The notes under the pieces were generated by a model. That model was not told where the DNA came from and did not search any database. It saw nothing but the letters and a program-made list of their open reading frames with translations. Made by a program: the position numbers and the translations under genes. From Nocardiopsis sp. CNT312 (lineage in GTDB: Bacteria; Actinomycetota; Actinomycetes; Streptosporangiales; Streptosporangiaceae): 64,000 nt of DNA. The stretch is taken from positions 1-64,000 of the forward strand of contig NZ_AZXF01000005.1 in assembly GCF_000515115.1 (NCBI RefSeq), in the 5' to 3' direction. Of the stretch, positions 27,860-37,670 are shown piece after piece (position 1 is the first letter of the stretch; every line of letters begins with the position of its first letter).

Positions 27860-28272
27860 CACTCCCCCTCCCGCTTAATGAACTTGCACTTCATCGGGAG
27901 CTTGTGGATCGCACGGCGCATGGCTTCCTTCGCCACGTCCTCGGGCACACCCGACAGCTCGAACATCACACGGCCCGGCTTGACCGGGGCGACCCACCAC
28001 TCGGGCGAACCCTTACCGGAGCCCATCCGGACCTCGGCCGGCTTCTTGGTCAGCGGGCGGTCCGGGAAGATGTTGATCCACACCTTGCCGCCGCGCTTGA
28101 TGTGGCGCGTCATGGCGATACGAGCGGACTCGATCTGGCGGTTGGTCACATAGGCCGACTCCAGGGCCTGGATGCCGTACTCGCCGAAGTTGATCTCGGT
28201 GCCGCCCTTGGCCTTGCCGCGCAGGTCCGGGTGGTGCTGCTTGCGGTACTTGACCTTACGAGGAATCAGCAC
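27859..28272 (-). CDS. rplP: 50S ribosomal protein L16
   Basis: L16 organises the A-site tRNA-binding region of the 50S subunit. It has 137 residues with [39 protein letters not shown] and [15 protein letters not shown], all family signatures. The start is GTG, 2 bp after rpsC. Confidence 0.98.
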   Translation of the reverse strand: MLIPRKVKYRKQHHPDLRGKAKGGTEINFGEYGIQALESAYVTNRQIESARIAMTRHIKRGGKVWINIFPDRPLTKKPAEVRMGSGKGSPEWWVAPVKPGRVMFELSGVPEDVAKEAMRRAIHKLPMKCKFIKREGE

Positions 28273-28274
28273 GG

Positions 28275-29084
28275 TTAGCTCCCCTCGGGCTTCGCGGACT
28301 GGGCCGGAGCCTTGGACTCGGCACCCTGGCCGCCGCCGGCACCGCCGGCACCGCCGCGCCGACGGCGCTGCGGACGCTCACGGCGCTGACCGCCGCCACC
28401 GCCACCGCCGCCACCGGTGGAGCGCTGCGCGGCACGGGCCGCCTCGCGCTCGGCGCGGGTCGCGGGCGCGTCACCCTTGTAGATCCACACCTTCACACCG
28501 ATGCGGCCGAACGTCGTACGGGCCTCGAAGAAGCCGTAGTCGATGTCGGCTCGCAGCGTGTGCAGCGGGACGCGGCCCTCGCGGTAGAACTCCGAGCGGG
28601 ACATCTCGGCCCCGCCCAGACGGCCACCGCACTGGATACGGATGCCCTTGGCCCCGCTCTTGATCGCGCTCTGCATGGCCTTGCGCATCGCGCGGCGGAA
28701 GGCCACACGGCTGCTCAACTGCTCGGCGACGCCCTGGGCGACGAGCTGCGCGTCGGTCTCCGGGCTCTTGACCTCAAAGACGTTGAGCTGCACCTGCTTG
28801 GCGGTCAGCTTCTCCAGCTTGGTCCGGATACGGTCGGCCTCCGCACCGCGGCGGCCGATGACGATGCCCGGACGGGCGGTGTAGACGTCCACACGGACAC
28901 GGTCGCGGGTGCGCTCGATCTCGACCTTGGAGATGCCCGCGCGCTCCATGCTGCGGGTCAGCATCCGCCGGATCGCGACGTCTTCCTTGACGTAGTCCTT
29001 GTAGACCTTGTCCGCGTACCAGCGGCTCTTGAAATCGGTGCTGACACCGAGGCGGAACCCGTGCGGGTTTACCTTCTGCCCCAC
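28275..29084 (-). CDS. rpsC: 30S ribosomal protein S3
   Basis: S3 lines the mRNA entry channel. The N-terminal part begins [13 protein letters not shown], and a KH domain has [17 protein letters not shown]. The C-terminal domain ends WIYKGDAP. After residue 215 comes an unusual tail of about 50 residues with a run of glycines and then Arg/Gly/Ala-rich sequence, making 269 residues against 233 in E. coli. Extended tails are frequent in actinobacteria. The GTG start overlaps the rplV stop by one base. Confidence 0.97.
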   Translation of the reverse strand: MGQKVNPHGFRLGVSTDFKSRWYADKVYKDYVKEDVAIRRMLTRSMERAGISKVEIERTRDRVRVDVYTARPGIVIGRRGAEADRIRTKLEKLTAKQVQLNVFEVKSPETDAQLVAQGVAEQLSSRVAFRRAMRKAMQSAIKSGAKGIRIQCGGRLGGAEMSRSEFYREGRVPLHTLRADIDYGFFEARTTFGRIGVKVWIYKGDAPATRAEREAARAAQRSTGGGGGGGGGQRRERPQRRRRGGAGGAGGGQGAESKAPAQSAKPEGS

Positions 29085-29452
29085 TATCGGGTCCTTTCCT
29101 TCGTCTTGGACGAGGCGCCCGAGTTCTCAGCGACGACCACGGTGATGTGGCTCGTCCGCTTGGTCACTCGGAAGGCGCGGCCGAAACCCCGGGGGCGAAT
29201 GCGCTTCAGGGTCGGACCCTCGTCCACCCACGCGCGTTCGACCACCAGCGTCTCGCGGTCCAGCTTGTCGTTGTGCTCGGCATTGGCGATGGCACTGGCC
29301 AGCACCTTGCCAACGGGCTCACTCGCCGACTGGGGAGCGAACCGGAGCACCGCCTGTGCCTCGTCAGCGGGCAACCCGCGAATAAGGTCCACCACCCGGC
29401 GGGCCTTTCGGGGCGTCACACGGACGAACCGTGCCTGAGCCCTCGTTCCCAT
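29084..29452 (-). CDS. rplV: 50S ribosomal protein L22
   Basis: L22 extends a loop into the exit tunnel where macrolides bind. The ATG at 29452, just behind GAGGGAAA, gives 122 residues ([19 protein letters not shown]). A GTG six codons upstream is less likely because it would place that site inside the gene. The tunnel hairpin [18 protein letters not shown] has no deletion of the kind known from macrolide-resistant mutants. Confidence 0.96.
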   Translation of the reverse strand: MGTRAQARFVRVTPRKARRVVDLIRGLPADEAQAVLRFAPQSASEPVGKVLASAIANAEHNDKLDRETLVVERAWVDEGPTLKRIRPRGFGRAFRVTKRTSHITVVVAENSGASSKTKERTR

Positions 29453-29527
29453 CGCTTTTCCCTCGCTCACGGAAATTCATCCCCACTCACCGTGGAGAAC
29501 GTGGTTCTTAACTGCCTGCTGCAACCG

Positions 29528-29806
29528 CTAACGGCGGCTACGGCGGTCTTCCTTGACGTGGCTGCGGAAAGTACGCGTGGGAGCGAACTCGCCGAGCTTG
29601 TGGCCGACCATCGACTCGGACACGAACACGGGGACGTGCTTGCGGCCGTCGTGAACGGCGATCGTGTGACCGATCATGTCCGGGACGATCATGGACCGTC
29701 GGGACCACGTCTTGATGACGTTCTTGGTCTTCGCCTCGTTCTGCGCTTCCACCTTCTTGATGAGGTGGTCGTCGACGAACGGACCCTTCTTCAGGCTACG
29801 TGGCAT
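29528..29806 (-). CDS. rpsS: 30S ribosomal protein S19
   Basis: S19 forms the top of the 30S head with S13. The 92-residue protein starts [19 protein letters not shown] and contains [20 protein letters not shown] and [15 protein letters not shown]. It lies 12 bp after rplB. Confidence 0.98.
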   Translation of the reverse strand: MPRSLKKGPFVDDHLIKKVEAQNEAKTKNVIKTWSRRSMIVPDMIGHTIAVHDGRKHVPVFVSESMVGHKLGEFAPTRTFRSHVKEDRRSRR

Positions 29807-29818
29807 CAGACGTGCTCC

Positions 29819-30658
29819 TTACCGCTTCTTCTTACCGCTACGCCGACGCCGGACGATGAGCTTGTCACTGGCCTTCTTCTTGGCCCGGGTCCGGCCTTCC
29901 TTCTGACCCCAGGGGCTGACCGGGTGACGGCCACCCGAGGACTTGCCCTCACCACCACCGTGGGGGTGGTCCACCGGGTTCATCACGACACCGCGGACGG
30001 TGGGGCGCTTACCCTTCCACCGCGAACGTCCGGCCTTGCCCCAACTGATGTTGGACTGCTCGGCGTTGCCGACCTGGCCGACGGTGGCGCGGCAGGTGAT
30101 CTCCACCATGCGCATCTCACCGGAGGGCATGCGCAGCGTCGCGTAGCGCCCCTCCTTGGCCAGGAGCTGGATCTGCGATCCCGCGGAACGGCCCAGCTTG
30201 GCGCCGCCGCCCGGCTTGAGCTCCACCGCGTGCACGAACGTACCCGTGGGGATGTTGCGCAGCGGGAGGCAGTTGCCCGGCTTGATGTCGGCCTGCGGGC
30301 CGTTCTCGATCCGGTCGCCCTGCTTCAGGCCGGCGGGCGCCAGGATGTAGCGCTTCTCGCCGTCCACGTAGTGGAGCAGGGCGATGCGAGCGGTGCGGTT
30401 GGGGTCGTACTCGATGTGCGCGACCTTGGCCGCCACACCGTCCTTGTCGTGGCGACGGAAGTCGATCACACGGTAGGCGCGCTTGTGACCGCCGCCCTGG
30501 TGGCGGGCGGTGATACGCCCGTGGCCGTTGCGGCCGCCCTTGGAGTGGAGCGGGCGCACCAGCGACTTCTCCGGCTCCGAGCGCGTGATCTCGACGAAGT
30601 CGCTCACGCTGGAGCCGCGACGACCGGGTGTCGTCGGCTTGTACTTACGAATGCCCAT
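29819..30658 (-). CDS. rplB: 50S ribosomal protein L2
   Basis: L2 is required for peptidyl transfer and subunit association. It is 279 residues: an OB-fold and SH3-like barrel, then the functional loop [20 protein letters not shown] containing the essential histidine. The basic C-terminal tail ends [10 protein letters not shown]. It starts 56 bp after rplW. Confidence 0.98.
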   Translation of the reverse strand: MGIRKYKPTTPGRRGSSVSDFVEITRSEPEKSLVRPLHSKGGRNGHGRITARHQGGGHKRAYRVIDFRRHDKDGVAAKVAHIEYDPNRTARIALLHYVDGEKRYILAPAGLKQGDRIENGPQADIKPGNCLPLRNIPTGTFVHAVELKPGGGAKLGRSAGSQIQLLAKEGRYATLRMPSGEMRMVEITCRATVGQVGNAEQSNISWGKAGRSRWKGKRPTVRGVVMNPVDHPHGGGEGKSSGGRHPVSPWGQKEGRTRAKKKASDKLIVRRRRSGKKKR

Positions 30659-30714
30659 CTTCTTCGCGCATTCCTTTACGTGTTACTGGATGTGTAGCGG
30701 TCAGACCCGGCAGG

Positions 30715-31005
30715 TCAGACACCGAAGATGTCGATCGAGTGGCCCTCTGCGAGGCCGACGATCGCGCGCTTGGTGTCCGGACGCTTGCCGTAACCGAAAC
30801 GGGTCCGCTTGCGCTTGCCCTTGCGGTTGATCGTGTTCACGCTCGCGACCTTCACGTCGAAGATCTTCTCGATCGCGATCTTGATCTGGGTCTTGTTGGC
30901 GTCGGGGCGGACGATGAACGTGTACTTGTTCTCGTCCATGAGCCCGTAGCTCTTCTCGGAGATCACCGGTTCGATGATGATGTCCCGGTGGTCGGCGATC
31001 CTCAC
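30715..31005 (-). CDS. rplW: 50S ribosomal protein L23
   Basis: L23 is the docking site for trigger factor and SRP. The 96-residue protein has [20 protein letters not shown] and [20 protein letters not shown]. The GTG start overlaps the rplD stop by four bases (GTGA). Confidence 0.97.
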   Translation of the reverse strand: MRIADHRDIIIEPVISEKSYGLMDENKYTFIVRPDANKTQIKIAIEKIFDVKVASVNTINRKGKRKRTRFGYGKRPDTKRAIVGLAEGHSIDIFGV

Positions 31006-31673
31006 TTGGCGTCCTCCTCGGACTCTGCGGCCTTGGAGGCACCGGCCGCGTGGGCCAGGAACTCGGCGTAGCCCGCTTCGGTGAAGACCACGTCGTCCGA
31101 GTACAGGACGTCGTAGGTGTTCACCTGATCCGCGTCGAGGACGTGCGCCTCCTGGAGGTTGCGCAGGGCTCGCCGGTTGTGCTCGTCCTCGCGGGCCAGC
31201 ACGATCAGGACCTTGTCGGACCCAGTCACCTGGCGCAGCGCCTTCAGAGCGGTCTGTGTGAGCTTGGTCTGGACGTCGTCGGCCACGAAGGTGGTGACGA
31301 CGTGGATGCGGCCGTGGCGCGCCCGGTCGGAGAGGGCACCGCGCAGGGCGGCGGCCTTCATCTTCTTGGGGGTGCGCTGGCCGTAGTCGCGTGGCTGGGG
31401 GCCGTGCACCGTGCCACCGCCGGTGTACTGCGGGGCGCGGATCGAACCCTGGCGGGCCCGGCCGGTCCCCTTCTGGCGGTAGGGCTTCTTGCCACCGCCG
31501 CGGACCTCGCCGCGGGTCTTGGTGGCGTGCGTGCCCTGACGGCCGGCGGCCAACTGGGCGTTCACGACCTGGTGGATCAGCGGAATGCTGACCTTGGCGT
31601 CGAAGACGTCCTCCGGCAGCTCCACGCTGCCCTTGGCGCCGCCCTCGGGGCTGGTGACCTCGATCTGGGCCAT
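31002..31673 (-). CDS. rplD: 50S ribosomal protein L4
   Basis: L4 reaches into the exit tunnel opposite L22; in E. coli it also represses the S10 operon. The tunnel loop [18 protein letters not shown] is intact in this 223-residue protein. An alanine-rich acidic C-terminus ends EESDAK-like. It lies 3 bp after rplC. Confidence 0.97.
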   Translation of the reverse strand: MAQIEVTSPEGGAKGSVELPEDVFDAKVSIPLIHQVVNAQLAAGRQGTHATKTRGEVRGGGKKPYRQKGTGRARQGSIRAPQYTGGGTVHGPQPRDYGQRTPKKMKAAALRGALSDRARHGRIHVVTTFVADDVQTKLTQTALKALRQVTGSDKVLIVLAREDEHNRRALRNLQEAHVLDADQVNTYDVLYSDDVVFTEAGYAEFLAHAAGASKAAESEEDAK

Positions 31674-31676
31674 GGC

Positions 31677-32327
31677 TTACTTGTCCCCCTTCACCGCGGT
31701 GCGGACGAGCACCAGACCGCCGTTGGGACCGGGGACGGCACCCTTGACCAGGATGAGCCCCTTCTCCGCGTCCACGGAGTGGACGGTCAGGTTCTGGACG
31801 GTCTTGCGCACGTTGCCCGCGCGCCCGGCCATCCGCATGCCCTTGAAAACGCGGCCGGGCGTGGCGCAGCCGCCGATGGAACCGGGCGAGCGGTGCTTGC
31901 GCTGGGTGCCGTGCGTGGCGGAGAGGCCGCGGAAACCGTGGCGCTTCATCACACCGGCGAAGCCCTTGCCCTTGCTCTTACCCGTGACGTCGACCTTCTG
32001 GCCGCTCTCGAAGCTGTCCGCCGCGACCTCCTGGCCGAGCTGGTACTCGGAGGCGTCCTCGGTGCGGACCTCGACGTAGTGGCGGCGCGGGGTCAGGTCG
32101 TTCTTGCGCAGGTAGTCGCCGAGCGGCTTGTTCACCTTGCGCGGGTTGATCTGCCCGTAGCCGAGCTGGATGGCGGAGTAGCCATCGGTGTCCGGAGTCC
32201 GGATGCGGCTCACGACGCACGGACCGGCCTTCAGAACCGTCACGGGAACCATCTCTCCCGCGTCGTCGAAGACCTGGGTCATGCCGAGCTTCTCGCCCAG
32301 AACTCCCTTGATCTGCTTGGTGGCCAT
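31677..32327 (-). CDS. rplC: 50S ribosomal protein L3
   Basis: L3 initiates 50S assembly and approaches the peptidyl-transferase centre. The 216-residue protein has [19 protein letters not shown] and the extended loop [19 protein letters not shown], followed by [15 protein letters not shown]. It lies 12 bp after rpsJ. Confidence 0.98.
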   Translation of the reverse strand: MATKQIKGVLGEKLGMTQVFDDAGEMVPVTVLKAGPCVVSRIRTPDTDGYSAIQLGYGQINPRKVNKPLGDYLRKNDLTPRRHYVEVRTEDASEYQLGQEVAADSFESGQKVDVTGKSKGKGFAGVMKRHGFRGLSATHGTQRKHRSPGSIGGCATPGRVFKGMRMAGRAGNVRKTVQNLTVHSVDAEKGLILVKGAVPGPNGGLVLVRTAVKGDK

Positions 32328-32339
32328 GTCTGTGCGTCC

Positions 32340-32648
32340 TTAAAGCTTGATCTCGATGTCAACACCCGCCGGAAGGTCGAGCCGCATGAGCGAGTCGACG
32401 GTCTTCGGCGTGGGGTCGATGATGTCGATCAGCCGCTTGTGCGTGCGCATCTCGAAGTGCTCGCGCGAGTCCTTGTACTTGTGCGGCGATCGGATGACGC
32501 AGTAAACGTTCTTCTCCGTCGGCAGCGGCACCGGGCCCGCGACCTGTGCGCCAGTTCGCGTCACGGTCTCGACGATCTTCTTCGCCGAGCTGTCGATGAC
32601 CTCGTGGTCATAGGCCTTTAGCCGAATGCGGATCTTCTGTCCCGCCAT
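32340..32648 (-). CDS. rpsJ: 30S ribosomal protein S10
   Basis: S10 is a 30S head protein that also partners NusB and NusG in antitermination. It has 102 residues: [33 protein letters not shown] and [20 protein letters not shown]. It is the first gene of the S10 operon. The 254-bp space to tuf contains two tandem terminators and then about 170 bp that should hold the S10 promoter, for which I find no clear consensus. Confidence 0.98.
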   Translation of the reverse strand: MAGQKIRIRLKAYDHEVIDSSAKKIVETVTRTGAQVAGPVPLPTEKNVYCVIRSPHKYKDSREHFEMRTHKRLIDIIDPTPKTVDSLMRLDLPAGVDIEIKL

Positions 32649-32820
32649 ATGGCCTGTTCGTCCTTCGCTTCAGTGTCCGTAACGGTGTCAGTCCCGGTCA
32701 CAGACGCCCAGGCCCGGCGGAACCGCCGTGTGCCGTGAGCCCCTATTCCCTTGAGAAACCGCAACAGGGCTTGCCCCTGCGGTGCGTCACCGTCACAGAG
32801 CCCGATGACGTCTTGAGTGG

Positions 32821-32859
32821 TGCGGTGGGCGGGCCGTGACGGGCACGGCCCGCCCACCG
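32821..32859 (-). terminator. Second hairpin after tuf
   Basis: GCGGTGGGCGGGCCGTG (32821-32837) and its exact complement (32843-32859) form a 17-bp stem with a five-base loop. It is distal to the hairpin at 32861-32893 and gives the tuf end a double terminator. Confidence 0.75.
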
Positions 32860-32860
32860 C

Positions 32861-32893
32861 GCCGGGGAGCGCCCTCGGATGAGGGGCTCCCCG
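32861..32893 (-). terminator. First hairpin after tuf
   Basis: CCGGGGAGC and GCTCCCCGG at the outside, with CCCTC/GAGG inside and one bulged base, form a stem 10 bases beyond the tuf stop. It separates the str operon from the S10 operon. Confidence 0.7.
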
Positions 32894-32902
32894 GCCTGGG
32901 TC

Positions 32903-34096
<1,194 letters not shown>

Positions 34097-34179
34097 TGGA
34101 TGTCTCCTAGACGTACAGAGCTATCTGACGTCCGCCCCCGCGGGTGCGGGACCGGACTGGTTACGTGTCCGCAGGCGAG

Positions 34180-36291
34180 TTACTCGCCGCGAACCTTCGC
34201 CACAATTTCTTGGGCGACGGCGGACGGAACCTCCGCGTAGGAGTCGAACACCATCGAGTAGTTGGCTCGACCCTGCGTGCGGCTACGCAGGTCCCCCACG
34301 TAGCCGAACATCTCGGAGAGGGGAACCTGGGCCTTGACGACCCGGGCACCCGAACGCTCGTCCATGGACTGGATCTGTCCGCGGCGGGAGTTCAGGTCCC
34401 CGATGACGTCACCCATGTAGTCCTCAGGGGTGATGACCTCGACGGCCATGACCGGCTCCAGAAGAGTCGGCTTGGCCAGCCTGACGGCCTCCTTGAAGGC
34501 CATCGAACCGGCGGTCTTGAAGGCCATCTCGGAGGAGTCGACCTCGTGGTACTGCCCGTCCTGGAGCGTCACCTTGATGCCCACGAGCGGGTAGTGCGCG
34601 AGCACACCGAGCTCGGCGGCCTCCTGGCAGCCGGCGTCGACCGAGGGGATGTACTCCCTCGGCACGCGGCCGCCGGTGACGGCGTTGACGAACTCGTAGC
34701 CGCTGGCGTCGCCGCTCTCGGACTCCAGGGGCTCCAGGTCGATCTTGACCTTGGCGAACTGGCCGGACCCACCGGTCTGCTTCTTGTGGGTGTAGACGTG
34801 GCCCTCGACCTTCTTGCGAATGGTCTCGCGGTAGGCCACCTGCGGCTTGCCGATGTTGGCCTCGACCTTGAACTCGTCGCGCATGCGGTTGACCAGCACC
34901 TCAAGGTGCAGCTCACCCATACCGGAGATCACGGTCTGACCGGTCTGCTCATCCGAGGACACCTGGAAGGAGGGGTCCTCGTCGGCCAGGCGCTGGATCG
35001 CGATGCCCAGCTTCTCCTGGTCGCTCTTGGTCTTGGGCTCGATGGCCACCTCGATGACCGGAGCCGGGAACGACATGGACTCCAGAACGATCGGAGAGGA
35101 CTGCTCGCACAGCGTCTCACCGGTCGTGGTGTCCTTCAGACCCATGACCGCCACGATGTCGCCCGCGCCTGCCTCCGCGATCTCCTCACGCTTGTTGGAG
35201 TGCATGCGGTAGATCTTGCCGATGCGCTCCTTGCGGCCCTTGAGGCTGTTCATCACCTGGGAGCCGGAGGTCAGGACACCGGAGTAGATGCGCACGTAGG
35301 TCAGCTTGCCCAGGTGCGGGTCGCTCATGATCTTGAAGACCAGGGCGGACATCGGCTCGTCGACGCTCGGCTTGCGGGAGAGCTTGGTCTCCTCGGTCTC
35401 GTCCTTGGGGTCGTGGCCCTCGATGGCCTCGACGTCCAGGGGCGAGGGGAGGTAGGCGGTGACCGCGTCGAGCAGGGGCTGGACGCCCTTGTTCTTGAAG
35501 GCGGTGCCGCACAGGACCGGGACGGCGGTGCCGGCGATGGTGGCACGGCGGATCGCGGGGACCAGCTGCTCCTCGGAGGGCTCCTGACCCTCCAGGTACA
35601 GCTCCATGATCTCGTCGTCGGCCTCGGCCAGCGTCTCGATGAACTTGGTGCGCGCCTCACGGGCCTCGTCGGCGTGCTCGTCGGGGATGTCGATCGTGTC
35701 GTACATCTCGCCGAGCGCGGCCTCGGCGTTCCACACGTAGGCCTTCATCTTCACCAGGTCGATGACGCCCTTGAAGTCGCCCTCGGTCCCGATGTTGAGC
35801 TGGATCGGCATCGCGTTGGCACCCAGGCGGTCGCGGAACATGTCCACGCAGCGCTGGAACTCGGCGCCGATCTTGTCCATCTTGTTGACGAAGCAGATAC
35901 GCGGAACGTTGTAGCGGTCGGCCTGACGCCAGACCTGCTCCGACTGGGGCTCCACGCCCTCCTTGGCGTCGAACACCGCGACCGCACCGTCCAGCACACG
36001 CAGCGAACGCTCGACCTCGACCGTGAAGTCGACGTGGCCGGGCGTGTCGATGATGTTGATGGTGTGGTCGTCCCAGTGGGTGGTGGTAGCAGCCGAGGTA
36101 ATGGTGATACCCCGCTCCTGCTCCTCCTTCATCCAGTCCATCGTGGCGGCGCCGTCGTGGACCTCACCCACCTTGTGGGTGACACCGGTGTAGTAGAGGA
36201 TGCGCTCCGTCGTCGTGGTCTTACCAGCGTCGATGTGGGCCATGATGCCGATGTTTCGCACCTTGGCCAGGTCAAGCAAAGTCTTAGCCAT
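34180..36291 (-). CDS. fusA: Elongation factor G
   Basis: EF-G drives translocation and, with RRF, ribosome recycling. The 703-residue protein has [18 protein letters not shown] (G1), [18 protein letters not shown] (G3) and [10 protein letters not shown] (G4). Domain IV has [11 protein letters not shown], and the C-terminus includes [20 protein letters not shown]. All five domains are complete. It lies 39 bp after rpsG. Confidence 0.98.
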   Translation of the reverse strand: MAKTLLDLAKVRNIGIMAHIDAGKTTTTERILYYTGVTHKVGEVHDGAATMDWMKEEQERGITITSAATTTHWDDHTINIIDTPGHVDFTVEVERSLRVLDGAVAVFDAKEGVEPQSEQVWRQADRYNVPRICFVNKMDKIGAEFQRCVDMFRDRLGANAMPIQLNIGTEGDFKGVIDLVKMKAYVWNAEAALGEMYDTIDIPDEHADEAREARTKFIETLAEADDEIMELYLEGQEPSEEQLVPAIRRATIAGTAVPVLCGTAFKNKGVQPLLDAVTAYLPSPLDVEAIEGHDPKDETEETKLSRKPSVDEPMSALVFKIMSDPHLGKLTYVRIYSGVLTSGSQVMNSLKGRKERIGKIYRMHSNKREEIAEAGAGDIVAVMGLKDTTTGETLCEQSSPIVLESMSFPAPVIEVAIEPKTKSDQEKLGIAIQRLADEDPSFQVSSDEQTGQTVISGMGELHLEVLVNRMRDEFKVEANIGKPQVAYRETIRKKVEGHVYTHKKQTGGSGQFAKVKIDLEPLESESGDASGYEFVNAVTGGRVPREYIPSVDAGCQEAAELGVLAHYPLVGIKVTLQDGQYHEVDSSEMAFKTAGSMAFKEAVRLAKPTLLEPVMAVEVITPEDYMGDVIGDLNSRRGQIQSMDERSGARVVKAQVPLSEMFGYVGDLRSRTQGRANYSMVFDSYAEVPSAVAQEIVAKVRGE

Positions 36292-36330
36292 GAGGCTCGT
36301 CGTCCCTCGGTCCGTTCCGATCCGGCCGCT

Positions 36331-36801
36331 CTACCAGCGGTAGTGAGCGAAGGCCTTGTTCGACTCGGCCATCTTGTGCGTGTCCTCACGCTTCTTGACG
36401 GCCGCGCCGAGTCCGTTGCTGGCGTCGACCAGCTCGTTCATCAGACGCTCGGTCATGGTCTTCTCACGGCGCTGGCGCGCGTAGGAGACCAGCCAGCGCA
36501 GAGCCAGCGTGGTGGACCGGGAGGCGCGGACCTCGACCGGCACCTGGTAGGTCGCGCCACCGACGCGGCGGCTGCGGACCTCGAGCGCGGGCTTGACGTT
36601 GTCCAGGGCGCGCTTGAGAACGACCAGCGGCTCCTGGCCGGTCTTCTCGCGAGCACCCTCCAGGGCGTCGTAGACGACGCTCTGGGCGATGGAGCGCTTG
36701 CCGTCAAGCAGCACCTTGTTGATCAGTGCCGTGACGAGCGGCGAGCCGTGGACCGGGTCGGTGATGAGCTGGCGCTTCGGCGCCGGGCCCTTGCGCGGCA
36801 T
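36331..36801 (-). CDS. rpsG: 30S ribosomal protein S7
   Basis: S7 nucleates assembly of the 30S head. Its 156 residues start [20 protein letters not shown] and include [20 protein letters not shown] and the C-terminal NKAFAHYRW. It starts 2 bp after rpsL. Confidence 0.98.
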   Translation of the reverse strand: MPRKGPAPKRQLITDPVHGSPLVTALINKVLLDGKRSIAQSVVYDALEGAREKTGQEPLVVLKRALDNVKPALEVRSRRVGGATYQVPVEVRASRSTTLALRWLVSYARQRREKTMTERLMNELVDASNGLGAAVKKREDTHKMAESNKAFAHYRW

Positions 36802-36803
36802 GC

Positions 36804-37175
36804 TTACTTCTCCTTCTTGGCGCCGTAGTGGCTACGCGCCTGCTTGCGGCCACGGACACCCTGGGTGTCGAGCGAGCCGCGGACAATTCGGTAGCGGACG
36901 CCCGGCAGGTCCTTCACACGACCACCGCGGACCAGCACGATGCTGTGCTCCTGGAGGTTGTGACCGATGCCGGGAATGTAGGCAGTGACCTCGATGCCGC
37001 TGCTCAGCTTCACGCGGGCGACCTTGCGCAGAGCGGAGTTCGGCTTCTTCGGCGTAGTGGTGTAGACACGCGTGCACACACCACGACGCTGCGGACTCCC
37101 CTTCAGCGCCGGGGTCTTGTTCTTTGCGACCTTGTCCTGTCGGCCCTTACGGACCAGCTGCTGGATGGTGGGCAC
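36804..37175 (-). CDS. rpsL: 30S ribosomal protein S12
   Basis: S12 governs decoding accuracy. The GTG at 37175 gives the standard 123 residues ([19 protein letters not shown]). The streptomycin-relevant lysines are wild type in [13 protein letters not shown] and [13 protein letters not shown], so no resistance mutation is present. It is the first gene of the str operon, after a leader of about 270 nt from the promoter at 37454-37482. Confidence 0.98.
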   Translation of the reverse strand: MPTIQQLVRKGRQDKVAKNKTPALKGSPQRRGVCTRVYTTTPKKPNSALRKVARVKLSSGIEVTAYIPGIGHNLQEHSIVLVRGGRVKDLPGVRYRIVRGSLDTQGVRGRKQARSHYGAKKEK

Positions 37176-37453
37176 CGCGTCTCCGTCTTCCTCGTGACCT
37201 ACGCCGGTTCTCGTAGCCGATATCGCTATTGACCTGCTGAACTTCCCGAATCTCCCCGACCCCCGCTGTCGGGCGTGTCGCGCCTGTTCTGACGCACGGC
37301 GCAACCGAACACACCCGGCCGGAAGCCGTTATGGGAGGGGGTTCACATGCGCGGCGCGCCTACGCCGTCGCCGGGGAGGAATCGACCACTCCCGGGAGGC
37401 CTCAGGTGCCGCACACACGCGTGTGACCCGTCGACTCACGGGCACAATCACAC

Positions 37454-37482
37454 AGGCTACCGCTCCCCGGTGGCCCGGTCAA
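37454..37482 (-). promoter_or_regulatory. Promoter of the str operon
   Basis: TTGACC (37482-37477) and TAGCCT (37459-37454) on the minus strand are 17 bp apart, a strong principal-sigma promoter. Initiation near 37447 leaves a leader of about 270 nt before rpsL (37176-37447) without an open frame. The remaining 37483-37670 up to the 734-residue gene holds nothing clear; GGGCGCTTCGC occurs there twice. Confidence 0.7.
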
Positions 37483-37670
37483 AGCGGTGTGCGACATGGC
37501 GAGTTTCGATCCTCGCGTAGCCGTGGGTCGGCTTTCAGTCTACTCGCTTCCGGGGGCGCTTCGCTCCAGGATCACGGTGTCCAGGGCGCTTCGCGGTGTT
37601 CGAAGCACCGGCCACCCCCTCGACCTGGCGTTCAGGGGCGGCCGGTGACCGGAGGAACCAGTCGAGTGCG

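Noticed and set aside
28275-28440. Frameshift or contamination in the glycine-rich rpsC tail
   Set aside because: The tail is in frame to a normal stop 2 bp before rplP, and extended S3 tails occur in actinobacteria.
29084-29470. Longer rplV starting at the GTG at 29470
   Set aside because: It would place the GAGGGAAA ribosome-binding site inside the gene; the ATG at 29452 fits both the site and the family length.
36804-37175. Possible streptomycin-resistance alleles in rpsL
   Set aside because: Both relevant lysines are present in [13 protein letters not shown] and [13 protein letters not shown].
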